Shown: positions 1 through 7,507 of the stretch, piece after piece
Position numbering within the stretch: the stretch's first letter is position 1
How the letters are laid out: every line of letters begins with the position of its first letter
NCBI GenBank assembly: GCA_041584055.1
Contig: JBFHER010000137.1
Span: 1-9,925 of the forward strand
Source: JBFHER01 sp041584055
GTDB taxonomy: Bacteria; Bacteroidota; Bacteroidia; Bacteroidales; UBA5342
DNA length: 9,925 bases
Direction: 5' to 3'
Notes under the pieces: generated by a model
Databases searched by the model: none
Seen by the model: only the letters and a program-made list of their open reading frames with translations
What the model was told of the DNA's origin: nothing
Made by a program: the position numbers and the translations under genes

Positions 1-1
1 A

Positions 2-1435
2 AAGAGAGCCATGGATTGGTTTGAAATGCGATGGAAATATGGCTTTGCTGAGTTTAATTCAGAAGTGTATTACAAGGAAGATATTGGAGCTTTAATTAAC
101 CTGATAGACTTTGCAAAGGATGAGCAAATTGTAAAAAAGGGACAAATCATTATGGATTTACTCTTTTATGATGTGGCTGTTCAGCAAACTCACACAATGT
201 TTATATCTGCCACCGGACGGGCTTACGAACGAGGACGACAAGGTGGTGCAAATGCGAATATGGGTGGTGTTACCCGTTATTACTGGGGAGATGGACAAGC
301 ATTTAAGCCAAGCATGATGAATGGCTTAATGACCACCCGGAAATATGAACTGCCTTCTGTTTTAACCGAAATTGCAAAAGACTCGAGTCAGGTTATAATT
401 AAGCAAAGCAATGGCTTAAACGTCTCTGATTTAAAACCTGAGGGATACCACGGCACTGATAACCGTAGTATGATGATGCAATGGGGGATGGAGGCATTTA
501 CGAATCCTGAAGTTGTAAGAAATTCATTGGCACACATACGCAAACATATTTCTTTTTCTAACGAGGCTGTTGCTCCGTTTAAGTCGCTTGACCTTGCAAT
601 TGTGCGATGGCTGCATTTGGAACCTTTTCTCATGCGTGTAATTAATCCCCAAACCCACGGTATTGCCATTCAAAAAGGGAACACTTATACTTATAAGACC
701 AATGAATATTCAATGTACACAGCCCAGAGTTATCATCCTGGCACCTATGCCGATCAGCAGCATGTGTTTGGCATAAATATTAAGAACCACTTTAGTGTAT
801 TTCATACCCATCCTGCATTAAAAAAGAACAAAAAACGTCAATCTCCTAATTATGATGTGGGATATGGCCATCTACCACATGCCGTTCAGGATAAGAATGT
901 AAGCCTGGCGATTTATAATATTCCAAAAAGGAAAGGTCTGATGGAGATGGATCTTTTGGACTTTACACGTGCGTATTTTCCAAGCTTGAAATTTGATACC
1001 GCTTTTATTGATGGGAATTACATTTTTGGTAAGAAAGGGAAAACCTATTGTGCCTTTATAGGAACAAACAATTTTCATTTTGCAGAAGGGGCACAGGATG
1101 ATATTATTCAACCCGGAAAAAAAGTGTTCTGGATTGCAGAAGCCGGTTCTCTGGCTGAGGATGGCACGTTTGAAGAATTCACCCAGCGGATCAAAAAAAA
1201 CACCATTACTTTCAATTCTAAATCACTGGAATTGAGCTATCAATCAAAGGGCAATGATTATGATTTGAAGTTTGGTAATGAATTTTTTGTGAATGGAAAT
1301 TTAGTCAATACAGCGTATGTTCGCTATGACTCTCCATACATAAATGCAAAAGTTAAGGATAAAACATTGTTCTTTGAATTCAATGGAAAAACATTGTTTT
1401 TAGATTTTGAGAATCTAAAACGGGAATACAATTAA
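2..1435 (+). CDS. Polysaccharide-lyase-like protein, 3' part (5' end outside window)
   Basis: The reading frame is open to the left edge, with codons for Lys-Arg-Ala before the first in-window ATG at 11, so that ATG is probably internal and the gene is cut by the window. About 474 residues are visible. The first 200 or so are helical and rich in aromatic residues (WKYGFAEFNSEVYY, then a Gly-rich stretch leading to GGVTRYYWGDG near residue 90). The remainder is a long run of beta strands with a conserved-looking core (YTAQSYHPGTYADQQHVFG, then FHTHPAL and GYGHLPH near residues 265-295). A helical barrel followed by a beta-sandwich is the build of several toroid polysaccharide lyase families, and the next gene encodes an enzyme that consumes lyase products. 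I do not recognise a specific PL family and cannot point to catalytic residues. A non-catalytic or differently acting relative is possible. The coding call is firm; the function is inferred from fold style and neighbour. Confidence 0.6.
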   Translation, partial: KRAMDWFEMRWKYGFAEFNSEVYYKEDIGALINLIDFAKDEQIVKKGQIIMDLLFYDVAVQQTHTMFISATGRAYERGRQGGANANMGGVTRYYWGDGQAFKPSMMNGLMTTRKYELPSVLTEIAKDSSQVIIKQSNGLNVSDLKPEGYHGTDNRSMMMQWGMEAFTNPEVVRNSLAHIRKHISFSNEAVAPFKSLDLAIVRWLHLEPFLMRVINPQTHGIAIQKGNTYTYKTNEYSMYTAQSYHPGTYADQQHVFGINIKNHFSVFHTHPALKKNKKRQSPNYDVGYGHLPHAVQDKNVSLAIYNIPKRKGLMEMDLLDFTRAYFPSLKFDTAFIDGNYIFGKKGKTYCAFIGTNNFHFAEGAQDDIIQPGKKVFWIAEAGSLAEDGTFEEFTQRIKKNTITFNSKSLELSYQSKGNDYDLKFGNEFFVNGNLVNTAYVRYDSPYINAKVKDKTLFFEFNGKTLFLDFENLKREYN

Positions 1436-1458
1436 AAGGTTAGATAAATATCAATAAA

Positions 1459-2538
1459 ATGAAACTCAGATTACTTGCGATAATCGCATGCATCATAACA
1501 GTTACAATAAATACCGAATCTGTTGCTCAATATAAAGAAACTGGAAAGATGTGCCTTAAGAAGGAGCCCGTGCAGGTTGGAGAAAGCATCGCTTCTAATT
1601 TAATTGATAGGCGGTTTGGCTGGCGTTACCAAAAGGTATGCAGTTATTACGGTGCATTGATTTTTGCGGATGCGACTCATAACAAAGACATTCTTCATAA
1701 TATAGAAGCCGGTTATGCCCCTTTTTTATCAGGCAAAAGGAAACCGCGTTCCGGGCATGTGGATTTTAATGTGTTTGGCATCTGGCCTCTGGAAATGTAT
1801 CGCCAAACGGGGAAGGAAGAATACCTCAGACAAGGAAAGGCTTTGGCGGATGATGAATATAAAAATCAACGACAAGATGGGCTAACTGCTCTCACACGTT
1901 TCTGGATTGACGATATGTACATGGTGGGTTCATTGCAGGTTCAAGCTTACAAATCTTTACAAGATAAAATATACCTCGATCGGGCTGCCTTGCAGTTGGT
2001 GGCTTACATTGACAGTCTTCAGAAACCAAATGGTTTATTTTTTCATCGTGAAGATGCGCCCTTTTATTGGGGACGGGGCAATGGTTGGGCAGCATCGGCC
2101 ATGACAGAGATTCTACAGGTATTACCGAAAGAACATTCAAAGTATCCTGAACTGGTGGGAGCTTACAAAAAAATGATGGATGCCCTTAAGCAGTATCAGG
2201 GGAAATCCTGCATGTGGCATCAATTGATTGATGAGCCTGAAAGCTTTGCAGAACCATCTTGTACCGGCATGTTTTTATATGCCATGGCAACAGGGGTTGA
2301 TCTGGGCATTTTGTCGGAAGAAACTTACCTTCCTGTAATAGAAAAGGCCTGGAATGAATTGGCGGTCAATTTTGTGAATAAAAAGGGCGAAGTAAAGGAT
2401 GTTTGCATGTGGACCAATGCAAAAAAGAGAAAAAGTTACTATCTGCGCAGACCAAAAATTACAGGAGATTATCATGGCCAGGCTGCAACCTTGTGGGCTG
2501 CCACAGCAATTTTAAAATTGCAGCAATCTCAAAAATAA
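1459..2538 (+). CDS. Secreted GH88/GH105-type unsaturated glycuronyl hydrolase
   Basis: This 359-residue protein probably removes the 4,5-unsaturated uronic acid from oligosaccharides released by polysaccharide lyases, hydrating the double bond. The family signature is good: an HVDFN segment (100-104), the W-x-D block FWIDDMYM (148-155) whose Asp151 is the likely catalytic acid, the WGRGNGW loop (204-210), a Trp-His-Gln segment (253-255), and YHGQAATLWA near the C-terminus. These fit an (alpha/alpha)6 barrel of the YteR/YesR type, and the length is normal. The N-terminus has basic residues, a hydrophobic stretch and Ser-Val-Ala before Gln24, so signal peptidase I cleavage after Ala23 and export to the periplasm are likely. 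It starts 23 bases after the lyase-like gene and is probably cotranscribed with it. The exact substrate (rhamnogalacturonan, ulvan or another uronic-acid polymer) cannot be read from the sequence. Confidence 0.85.
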   Translation: MKLRLLAIIACIITVTINTESVAQYKETGKMCLKKEPVQVGESIASNLIDRRFGWRYQKVCSYYGALIFADATHNKDILHNIEAGYAPFLSGKRKPRSGHVDFNVFGIWPLEMYRQTGKEEYLRQGKALADDEYKNQRQDGLTALTRFWIDDMYMVGSLQVQAYKSLQDKIYLDRAALQLVAYIDSLQKPNGLFFHREDAPFYWGRGNGWAASAMTEILQVLPKEHSKYPELVGAYKKMMDALKQYQGKSCMWHQLIDEPESFAEPSCTGMFLYAMATGVDLGILSEETYLPVIEKAWNELAVNFVNKKGEVKDVCMWTNAKKRKSYYLRRPKITGDYHGQAATLWAATAILKLQQSQK

Positions 2539-2703
2539 GTTTTCAATATTTTTGAAGAGTACTTTTTTACGCATTAATACCAAAGATTCCCCGGTGATGG
2601 AAGTGTGTTATCTTGTTGCATGTCACCCAATTATTATTGCCATTAAGAAAGCGCTGCATCACAAGTGTCAGGGGCTTGTTTATACCTTGAGTGATGTGCT
2701 CAT

Positions 2704-2727
2704 TTTTAAGAATCGACATTCTTAAAA
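2704..2727. terminator. Possible bidirectional terminator hairpin
   Basis: A perfect 10-bp inverted repeat (TTTTAAGAAT, loop CGAC, ATTCTTAAAA) lies between convergent genes, 8 bases past the stop of the Crp/Fnr-type gene and about 165 bases past the GH105 gene. Both arms end in short A or T runs, so it could act from either side. The stem is A/T-rich and therefore weak, which keeps this moderate. Confidence 0.5.
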
Positions 2728-2735
2728 GGAAGTCA

Positions 2736-3302
2736 CTACTTTATTTTGCGAATTCTGCTTAATGTTTCGGGAGAGACGCCTAAAAAAGAGGCAATGTAAT
2801 GTTGCGGAACTGACTGAACAATCTCGGGAAATTCTCTTGTAAACGCCCGATAACGTTCCAAGGCAGTTTGATTTTGGAGGGAGATTGAACGTTGTTCCAT
2901 TTTAATGTAATAGTTCTCGATTAACACCCTGCCCGCCTGTTGCCATTTCCAGTTTTCATGGTACAAGGTTTCCAGATCTTTTCGTTTTATTGTAACAATG
3001 GTGGAGGTTTGCAGTGCCTGTATGTTTTCAACAGCAGGGATTGTTTGTAAAAAACTTAACAAGGCACACGCTACGGAGCCCGGTGTCAGGAAAAAAGTGG
3101 TGGCGTCTTTATTTTTTATTGTATAAAATGACCGTAACAACCCATCAACAACAAAGCCCAGTTTGTCTGAAACTCTTCCGGCTTTACTGAAATATGCATT
3201 TTTTTTTATGACCTCTGTTTTAAAAAAAGGTAAGGCCTCATTAAAATCATGGTCAGAAAAAGGAGCCAGTGTTAATATAAACGATTTTAAAGTATCCTTC
3301 AT
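2736..3302 (-). CDS. Crp/Fnr-family transcriptional regulator
   Basis: This 188-residue protein has the usual order for the family: an N-terminal cyclic-nucleotide-binding-type beta-roll (about residues 20-110, with VVDGLLRSFYT and an F-x-x-PGS turn), a long dimer helix (about 112-145), and a helix-turn-helix ending IASFLGVSPETLSRIRKIK. The recognition helix has Glu179, Ser182 and Arg183, the E-x-x-S-R pattern that in E. coli Fnr (Glu209, Ser212, Arg213) reads TTGA half-sites. It ends directly after that helix, as short Bacteroidota members do. No N-terminal cysteine cluster is present, so it is not an Fnr-type iron-sulfur sensor, and I see no obvious cAMP-binding Arg-Ser motif; the signal is unknown. 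I chose the ATG at 3302; a TTG two codons upstream is possible but less likely. A promoter-like TATCTTTA lies at 3324-3331 on this strand. It follows the SCP2/transketolase set on the same strand and may be its regulator. Confidence 0.88.
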   Translation of the reverse strand: MKDTLKSFILTLAPFSDHDFNEALPFFKTEVIKKNAYFSKAGRVSDKLGFVVDGLLRSFYTIKNKDATTFFLTPGSVACALLSFLQTIPAVENIQALQTSTIVTIKRKDLETLYHENWKWQQAGRVLIENYYIKMEQRSISLQNQTALERYRAFTREFPEIVQSVPQHYIASFLGVSPETLSRIRKIK

Positions 3303-3359
3303 AAGCAAAATAAATGATCAGTATAAAGATACTTTGTTTTTTTTATGAATAAAACCATT

Positions 3360-3470
3360 TTAAAATGATTGTAGTTGCAGTTTTGCCTTACGCTTGAGAT
3401 GATTCGGCAATAATTTGAAATCCAGCTTCCTTTTCATCACGCGACGCCAGATATCCTTCATCGGTGGCAT
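3360..3470 (-). CDS. Possible 36-residue basic small protein
   Basis: An ATG ORF begins six bases after the stop of SCP2-like protein A, in the same reading frame, and ends in TAA. About one third of its residues are Lys or Arg (MKDIWRRVMKRKLDFK is the N-terminal half after the first Met-Pro-Pro). It could be a small protein translated by coupling, a C-terminal extension reached by readthrough of one TAA, or an accident. No homolog is recognised, and the size gives little statistical support. Confidence 0.25.
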   Translation of the reverse strand: MPPMKDIWRRVMKRKLDFKLLPNHLKRKAKLQLQSF

Positions 3471-3476
3471 TATTCT

Positions 3477-4253
3477 TTAAGTGGTTAGTGCCTGTATGCG
3501 CATCATAAAATCATTGAAGTTCGCAGCATATTCCGGAGATCCTTCGATTGTTATATAATTATTGTCTACTGCATCAACAAATTCAGCATCTTTTAATAAA
3601 ACTTTCAATGCTCCATCAACCCCATTGAATTTCAAATGTACGAAGGGGCGTTTTCTTTGGTAGGTTCCCCGTCCTGCTTTTGTTTTCCCTGCCTTTACAC
3701 GTAAGTATGCTGCAATATCGGTGCCCACTACCGAGAGTTGATAAATGCGGTCGGGTTGCCTGCCTGTCCAGGCAAGCATCGCTTTGTCGCCACTTTTGTT
3801 TAATTTACTCAGTGCTGTACTTACCATGTACAACGCGAGTTTTACTTTCAGATACCTTTTATGATCACTTTTGGGGCGATTGTTAGGCATCATTAGCCTG
3901 AGCATTAGCAAGGTTGCAATAAACGAGCTGAGTAACTTCAGCTTAAATATCCCTTTTATATGAGGGAGAGCAATGCCTCCTTTTAAAAAGGAGTTCATCT
4001 GACGAACTGTTTTAAAAGTGAAAATCAGGTCTCCACTTTCTTTTGGCGTATCTTCAATTTCAATGTTCCCTCTGTTAAAATTGAAAGTAGCCCCAATGTA
4101 ATCGGCGTTGTGATTGGCTCTGAAAACAATGCTGGCAACAGTATCTCTAAATCTTTCAGCTGTTTTTGGATCATCACTCATCAATACCTTTAAAACGGGA
4201 AAAACAGCTTTTATATAGAGTTCAGCAACCAATAGATCTTCGTTTTTTGTCAT
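3477..4253 (-). CDS. SCP2-like domain protein A (function unknown)
   Basis: This 258-residue protein shows two copies of an SCP2-like (sterol-carrier type) pattern. One is around residues 50-110: a strand pair, then DLIFTFKTVRQMNSFLKG, then the LPHIKG-IFKL turn. The other is around 170-255: VHLKFNGVDGALKVLLKDAEF, then NYITIEGSPEYAANFNDFM. SCP2-type folds bind lipids or other hydrophobic molecules and act in the cytoplasm; the assignment here is by pattern, not by a database match. It aligns over its length with protein B at the other end of the gene set (7508-8269), so the two are diverged paralogs. Unlike B it has a strongly hydrophobic stretch at about 107-123, which may contact a membrane. 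No signal peptide is seen. It starts 39 bases after the transketolase C-terminal gene and is likely in one transcript with it. An enzymatic role cannot be excluded. Confidence 0.6.
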   Translation of the reverse strand: MTKNEDLLVAELYIKAVFPVLKVLMSDDPKTAERFRDTVASIVFRANHNADYIGATFNFNRGNIEIEDTPKESGDLIFTFKTVRQMNSFLKGGIALPHIKGIFKLKLLSSFIATLLMLRLMMPNNRPKSDHKRYLKVKLALYMVSTALSKLNKSGDKAMLAWTGRQPDRIYQLSVVGTDIAAYLRVKAGKTKAGRGTYQRKRPFVHLKFNGVDGALKVLLKDAEFVDAVDNNYITIEGSPEYAANFNDFMMRIQALTT

Positions 4254-4292
4254 GGCTGTTGTTTAATCGTTAATTGAGCCGAAATAATATTA

Positions 4293-5312
4293 CTATACTT
4301 CATCATCCCAGTTATCATCTTCTTCAAAATCTTTACCCATTATTTCCCTTACTTTTTCAATGATGCCGTTCGAATCAAGCTTGTAATAGGCATACAAATC
4401 TTCCGGGTAACCTATCTCTGCAAATTCATCTTGAAGGCCCACTTTCGAAAAAGCACAGCCCTTCCCGCTTTCAGCAATCACATCCGCAACGGCGGTTCCT
4501 AAACCACCAATGGTACTATGTTCTTCAACGGTTAATATGCGGCGTGTTTCAGTCACAGCATTTAGGACGGCTTCTTTATCTAATGGCTTAATGGTATGCA
4601 TGTTTATCACACGAACGCTTAAACCATCTGTTTTTGCCAGGAAGTCAGCTGCTTCTGCAGCTTGTAATACGGTTATTCCTGTGGCAATTACTGTGATGTC
4701 GGTCCCTTTGCGAATTTCAACGGCTTTGCCTATTGTGAAATCGTAGTTTTCATCCTTATAATACGTGGGTTCAAAACCACGGCCAATGCGAATGTACACA
4801 GGTCCCGGATATAATACTGCCGCCTTCACAGCTTTGGCTGTTTCAATACCATCTGCGGGAACAATCACCGTCATATTGGCAAATGACCGCATAATAGCCA
4901 AATCTTCCGTTGCCTGATGGGTGGTGCCGGCAGAAGCAAATGCAACGCCACCGTGTGTCGCAATTATTTTTACATCTAAGTTCTGATAACAGATGTCGGT
5001 GCGAATCTGCTCTGCTGCCCGCAAGGATGCAAATACTGCCATGGTTGAAACAAAGGGTAATAAGCCTGTTTTTGCCATCCCTGCTGCAATCCCAAACATG
5101 TTTTGTTCAGCAATGCCTACATTTACAAATCGGTCGGGAAACTTATTTTGAAACATGCCTATTTTTGTTGATTTAGCAAGGTCGGCACTGAGGCCGACAA
5201 TGTTGGGATATTGTTGGCCTAAATCGCACAATACCTGCCCATATATTTCGGCCTGAGTCAGTTTATTTGCATCATAAACATTCCAGGTTGTTCCGCTTAC
5301 TTCTTTACTCAT
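4293..5312 (-). CDS. Transketolase C-terminal subunit, altered acceptor site
   Basis: This 339-residue protein holds the pyrimidine-binding and C-terminal domains of a split transketolase. The catalytic Glu is Glu69 in VGIAEQNM. Active-site His120 (ATHGG) and His132 (TTHQ) keep the exact 12-residue spacing of E. coli His461 and His473. Ser48 and Arg178 match phosphate-contacting Ser385 and Arg520. Two positions depart from the norm: E. coli Arg358 corresponds to Ala21, and the Glu468-Asp469 pair of the GEDG loop is Ser127-Ala128 in GVAFASAGTTHQ. These alignments use remembered reference sequences and are ungapped. The C-terminus has an acidic tail (328-339). It lies 65 bases after the N-terminal subunit gene; the two must assemble to make an enzyme, since ThDP sits between them. 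It should transfer a two-carbon ketol group to an aldehyde, but the altered loop suggests an acceptor other than a normal sugar phosphate. 1-Deoxyxylulose-5-phosphate synthase is unlikely because that is one long chain. Confidence 0.88.
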   Translation of the reverse strand: MSKEVSGTTWNVYDANKLTQAEIYGQVLCDLGQQYPNIVGLSADLAKSTKIGMFQNKFPDRFVNVGIAEQNMFGIAAGMAKTGLLPFVSTMAVFASLRAAEQIRTDICYQNLDVKIIATHGGVAFASAGTTHQATEDLAIMRSFANMTVIVPADGIETAKAVKAAVLYPGPVYIRIGRGFEPTYYKDENYDFTIGKAVEIRKGTDITVIATGITVLQAAEAADFLAKTDGLSVRVINMHTIKPLDKEAVLNAVTETRRILTVEEHSTIGGLGTAVADVIAESGKGCAFSKVGLQDEFAEIGYPEDLYAYYKLDSNGIIEKVREIMGKDFEEDDNWDDEV

Positions 5313-5377
5313 ATATATGTCGCATTTTGAGGTTAAAACTTAATCATTAAAGTTGAAAGGAGCCTTTTTTTCTGTAA

Positions 5378-6223
5378 TTATAGACCTAAGTCTGCATACA
5401 TTCTGTCTACGGATGCATGGGCTTGTCTTCCTTTCTCTGAATCAATGGCACCATAATGCCACATGGTTTGATCTTCCATGAAATCAACTCCTTTGCCTTT
5501 TATTGTTTTTGCGATAATAACCACTGGTTTATCTTTTGTTGCTTTTGCGCTATCGATTGCTTCAACAATTTTGTGCAGGTCGTGCCCATCAATCTCAATT
5601 GTCTCCCAGCCAAAGGCCTTCCACTTATCAGCCAAAGGTTCCAATCCCATAATCTGTTCTACGGGACCGTCAATCATTTGCATGTTGCGATCAACAAAGA
5701 GAATCAACTTATCAAGTTTATAGTGTGCTGCTGTCATGGCGGCTTCCCAGTTTGAACCTTCGTTAAGTTCTCCATCACCAACGATGCAAAATGTGTAAAA
5801 TTCTTTATGCTGCATGCGGGCACCCAGTGCCATGCCTACAGCCATGGGGAGTCCGTGCCCGAGTGAACCTGTTGAGGCGTCGCATCCGGTAATTTTCAGA
5901 CTGTCAGGGTGCATGCCAAAAGGGGATTTGAATTTATTGAATGAGTCCAGTAGTTTTTTATCAAAAAAACCGCGCTCAGCCAAGGTGGGTACATAACCAA
6001 TGGCACCGTGTCCTTTACTTAGTATAAACCGATCTCTGTCTGGATCATCCGGATTGTTTGGGTCTATCTTCATGGTTTTAAAATACAAGACCACAAGTAA
6101 GTCGAGCATACTCAAGCCCCCTCCAATGTGAGCTCCCCCGGCTTTTAAAGTTGTGTCGATAATTGAATGCCGGATGGACCTGGCTGTCTCCAATAAGGTT
6201 TTATAGTCATCGTTTGTGAGCAT
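5378..6223 (-). CDS. Transketolase N-terminal subunit (ThDP-pyrophosphate domain)
   Basis: This 281-residue protein is the pyrophosphate-binding half of a split transketolase. The ThDP/metal motif begins with GDGELNEGSNWEA (149-161) and ends at Asn180, which is the usual spacing. Other active-site elements are present: GAHIGGGLS (30-38, with His32), SKGHG (69-73, with His72), MHPD (His105), GSLGHG (119-124) and a late WHYGAI His. The length is normal for a split N-terminal subunit; with the next gene it sums to 620 residues, close to a one-chain transketolase. It begins 7 bases after the aminotransferase stop, which indicates tight coupling in one operon. The ATG at 6223 gives the usual family N-terminus with no extra residues. 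It has no key residue missing, so unlike its partner subunit it looks canonical. Confidence 0.92.
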   Translation of the reverse strand: MLTNDDYKTLLETARSIRHSIIDTTLKAGGAHIGGGLSMLDLLVVLYFKTMKIDPNNPDDPDRDRFILSKGHGAIGYVPTLAERGFFDKKLLDSFNKFKSPFGMHPDSLKITGCDASTGSLGHGLPMAVGMALGARMQHKEFYTFCIVGDGELNEGSNWEAAMTAAHYKLDKLILFVDRNMQMIDGPVEQIMGLEPLADKWKAFGWETIEIDGHDLHKIVEAIDSAKATKDKPVVIIAKTIKGKGVDFMEDQTMWHYGAIDSEKGRQAHASVDRMYADLGL

Positions 6224-6230
6224 TGTTTGT

Positions 6231-7472
6231 TTATTTTGTGTTATTTTTTATTGCTTTGAATGCCTCATCTGCAATGATTAGTGTGCGTTCAATGTCATCA
6301 TTTGTGTGCGCTGCAGAAACAAACCAATTGTGATGGGATGTAAAATAAGCACCTCGTTTAGTTGCTTCAGCGCACCACTTCTGATGGAGCATCAGGCTTG
6401 GATCGTTGGTTATTCTGTAATAGGCCATGGCCGGATGACCTGTAATTTTCATGTTATAGCCATGATCCTTTGCCAACGCAATGAGACCGGTATTCAATTG
6501 GCTGCCAATGTCAAACATTGTTTGAATGCTGTTGGTCCTTTTCATTTCACGAATGGTTGCCAAAGCAGCGGCCATGGGTTCGGCAGAAAACCAATAACTA
6601 CCTGTGTGAAAAACATTTCCGGCAGAATTCATTAGCTCTTTTGTTCCAACCAACGCAGAAATTGGATAACCATTTCCGATGGCTTTGCAAAAGGCAATGA
6701 GGTGTGGTTTGAAACCAAAAAACTCATTTGATCCACCCATATCCAAACGAAAACCGGCGCGAACGTCGTCAACAATCAAAACGATGCCTTCATTTTTACA
6801 AAGGGTCTCTACTTTCTTCCAATACCCTTCCTGTGGATACTCATTGTCGGCAAAGGTAAGGTGATTATAGGGTGTGGAAATAATCCCTGCAACCATGCCT
6901 TTGTGCTTGTGTACATATTGCTCCAGAGCTTCATAGTTGTTCCATTCACCCATTATAATGTCTCGGGCATCGTTAAATGTTATTCCATTATGATCAGGGG
7001 ACTGTGCCCAGGGAGCCGTGCCGTGATATCCTCCCTTTAATCGAATTATTTTGTCCCGTCCCGTATGAGCACGGGCCACCATAAGCGCATAAGTGGTTAC
7101 ATCCGCCCCGTTTTTTGCAAAGAATGCCCAGTCCGCTATGGGGATGGTATCCACCAATTCCTGTGCCAGTTCTACCATTACGGGCGCTGGTCCAGTGGCG
7201 CAATTCACTTTTAAACGCTGTTCATTTGCTGCTGTATCTATTACAGGATTGTTGTATCCCAGCACCATCGGACCATAACCACACATGTAGTCAATAAATT
7301 CATTGCCATCTACATCCCAAAATCTCGCCCCGTCTGCCCTTTCAACATAAAAAGGGTAATCCGAAGTTGGGACCAAAGGAGCAGGACTGAAATGGCCATA
7401 GATTCCACAGGGAATGATGTCGGCTGCCTTTTCAAAAAGTGCTTGTGATTTTTTGTAGTTATATGTTTTCAT
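6231..7472 (-). CDS. Class-III PLP aminotransferase, glutamate-1-semialdehyde type
   Basis: This 413-residue fold-type I enzyme should move an amino group to or from an aldehyde or ketone. Lys263 in FCKAIGNGYP is the PLP Schiff-base lysine, Asp235 in DDVRAGFR should contact the pyridine nitrogen, and GGYHG (147-151) is the expected aromatic-His segment. The N-terminal block DVDGNEFIDYMCGYGPMVLGY is typical of the family. The phosphate-cup segment reads KNGADVTT (120-127), where true glutamate-1-semialdehyde aminomutases have NSGTEA, so it belongs to the related group that works in sugar or secondary metabolism rather than heme synthesis. Its place directly before the two transketolase genes (7-base gap) points to action on the transketolase product or supply of its substrate. 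The amino acceptor is not readable from the sequence. Confidence 0.88.
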   Translation of the reverse strand: MKTYNYKKSQALFEKAADIIPCGIYGHFSPAPLVPTSDYPFYVERADGARFWDVDGNEFIDYMCGYGPMVLGYNNPVIDTAANEQRLKVNCATGPAPVMVELAQELVDTIPIADWAFFAKNGADVTTYALMVARAHTGRDKIIRLKGGYHGTAPWAQSPDHNGITFNDARDIIMGEWNNYEALEQYVHKHKGMVAGIISTPYNHLTFADNEYPQEGYWKKVETLCKNEGIVLIVDDVRAGFRLDMGGSNEFFGFKPHLIAFCKAIGNGYPISALVGTKELMNSAGNVFHTGSYWFSAEPMAAALATIREMKRTNSIQTMFDIGSQLNTGLIALAKDHGYNMKITGHPAMAYYRITNDPSLMLHQKWCAEATKRGAYFTSHHNWFVSAAHTNDDIERTLIIADEAFKAIKNNTK

Positions 7473-7507
7473 GTATTCGTAATTCTTGTTTAATCCATAA
7501 CTTAATA

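Noticed and set aside
388..669. A 93-codon minus-strand ORF inside the lyase-like gene, and other antisense ORFs of 60-109 codons across the window
   Set aside because: All lie opposite strongly coding frames with clear family motifs and show no motifs of their own.
1474..1491. Lipobox-like Ile-Ile-Ala-Cys at residues 8-11 of the GH105 protein
   Set aside because: The Cys is too close to the N-terminus for a lipoprotein signal peptide; the later Ser-Val-Ala site with a longer hydrophobic stretch fits signal peptidase I better.
2597..2725. A 42-codon plus-strand ORF (MEVCYLVACHPIII...) between the convergent genes
   Set aside because: It has no recognisable homolog, and its 3' end runs through the terminator-like hairpin. 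The frame is open back into the GH105 gene in a different frame, which suggests chance.
3303..3308. TTG start two codons upstream of the Crp/Fnr ATG
   Set aside because: An ATG at 3302 gives a normal family N-terminus; the TTG adds only two residues and has no ribosome-binding site to favour it.
5356..5367. AAAGG-AG-CCTTT followed by a T run, between the two transketolase genes
   Set aside because: The loop is only two bases, and the T run lies on the plus strand, where no gene ends. On the transcribed minus strand it would not terminate.
4293..6223. 1-Deoxyxylulose-5-phosphate synthase or a 2-oxoacid dehydrogenase E1 pair
   Set aside because: The SKGHG, GSLGHG and GIAEQNM motifs, with the THQ block and the two-subunit split, match split transketolase. 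DXS is one chain, and E1 pairs have different N-terminal motifs.
6231..7472. HemL (glutamate-1-semialdehyde aminomutase for heme synthesis)
   Set aside because: The NSGTEA motif is absent, and the gene is tightly coupled to transketolase genes with no heme genes nearby.
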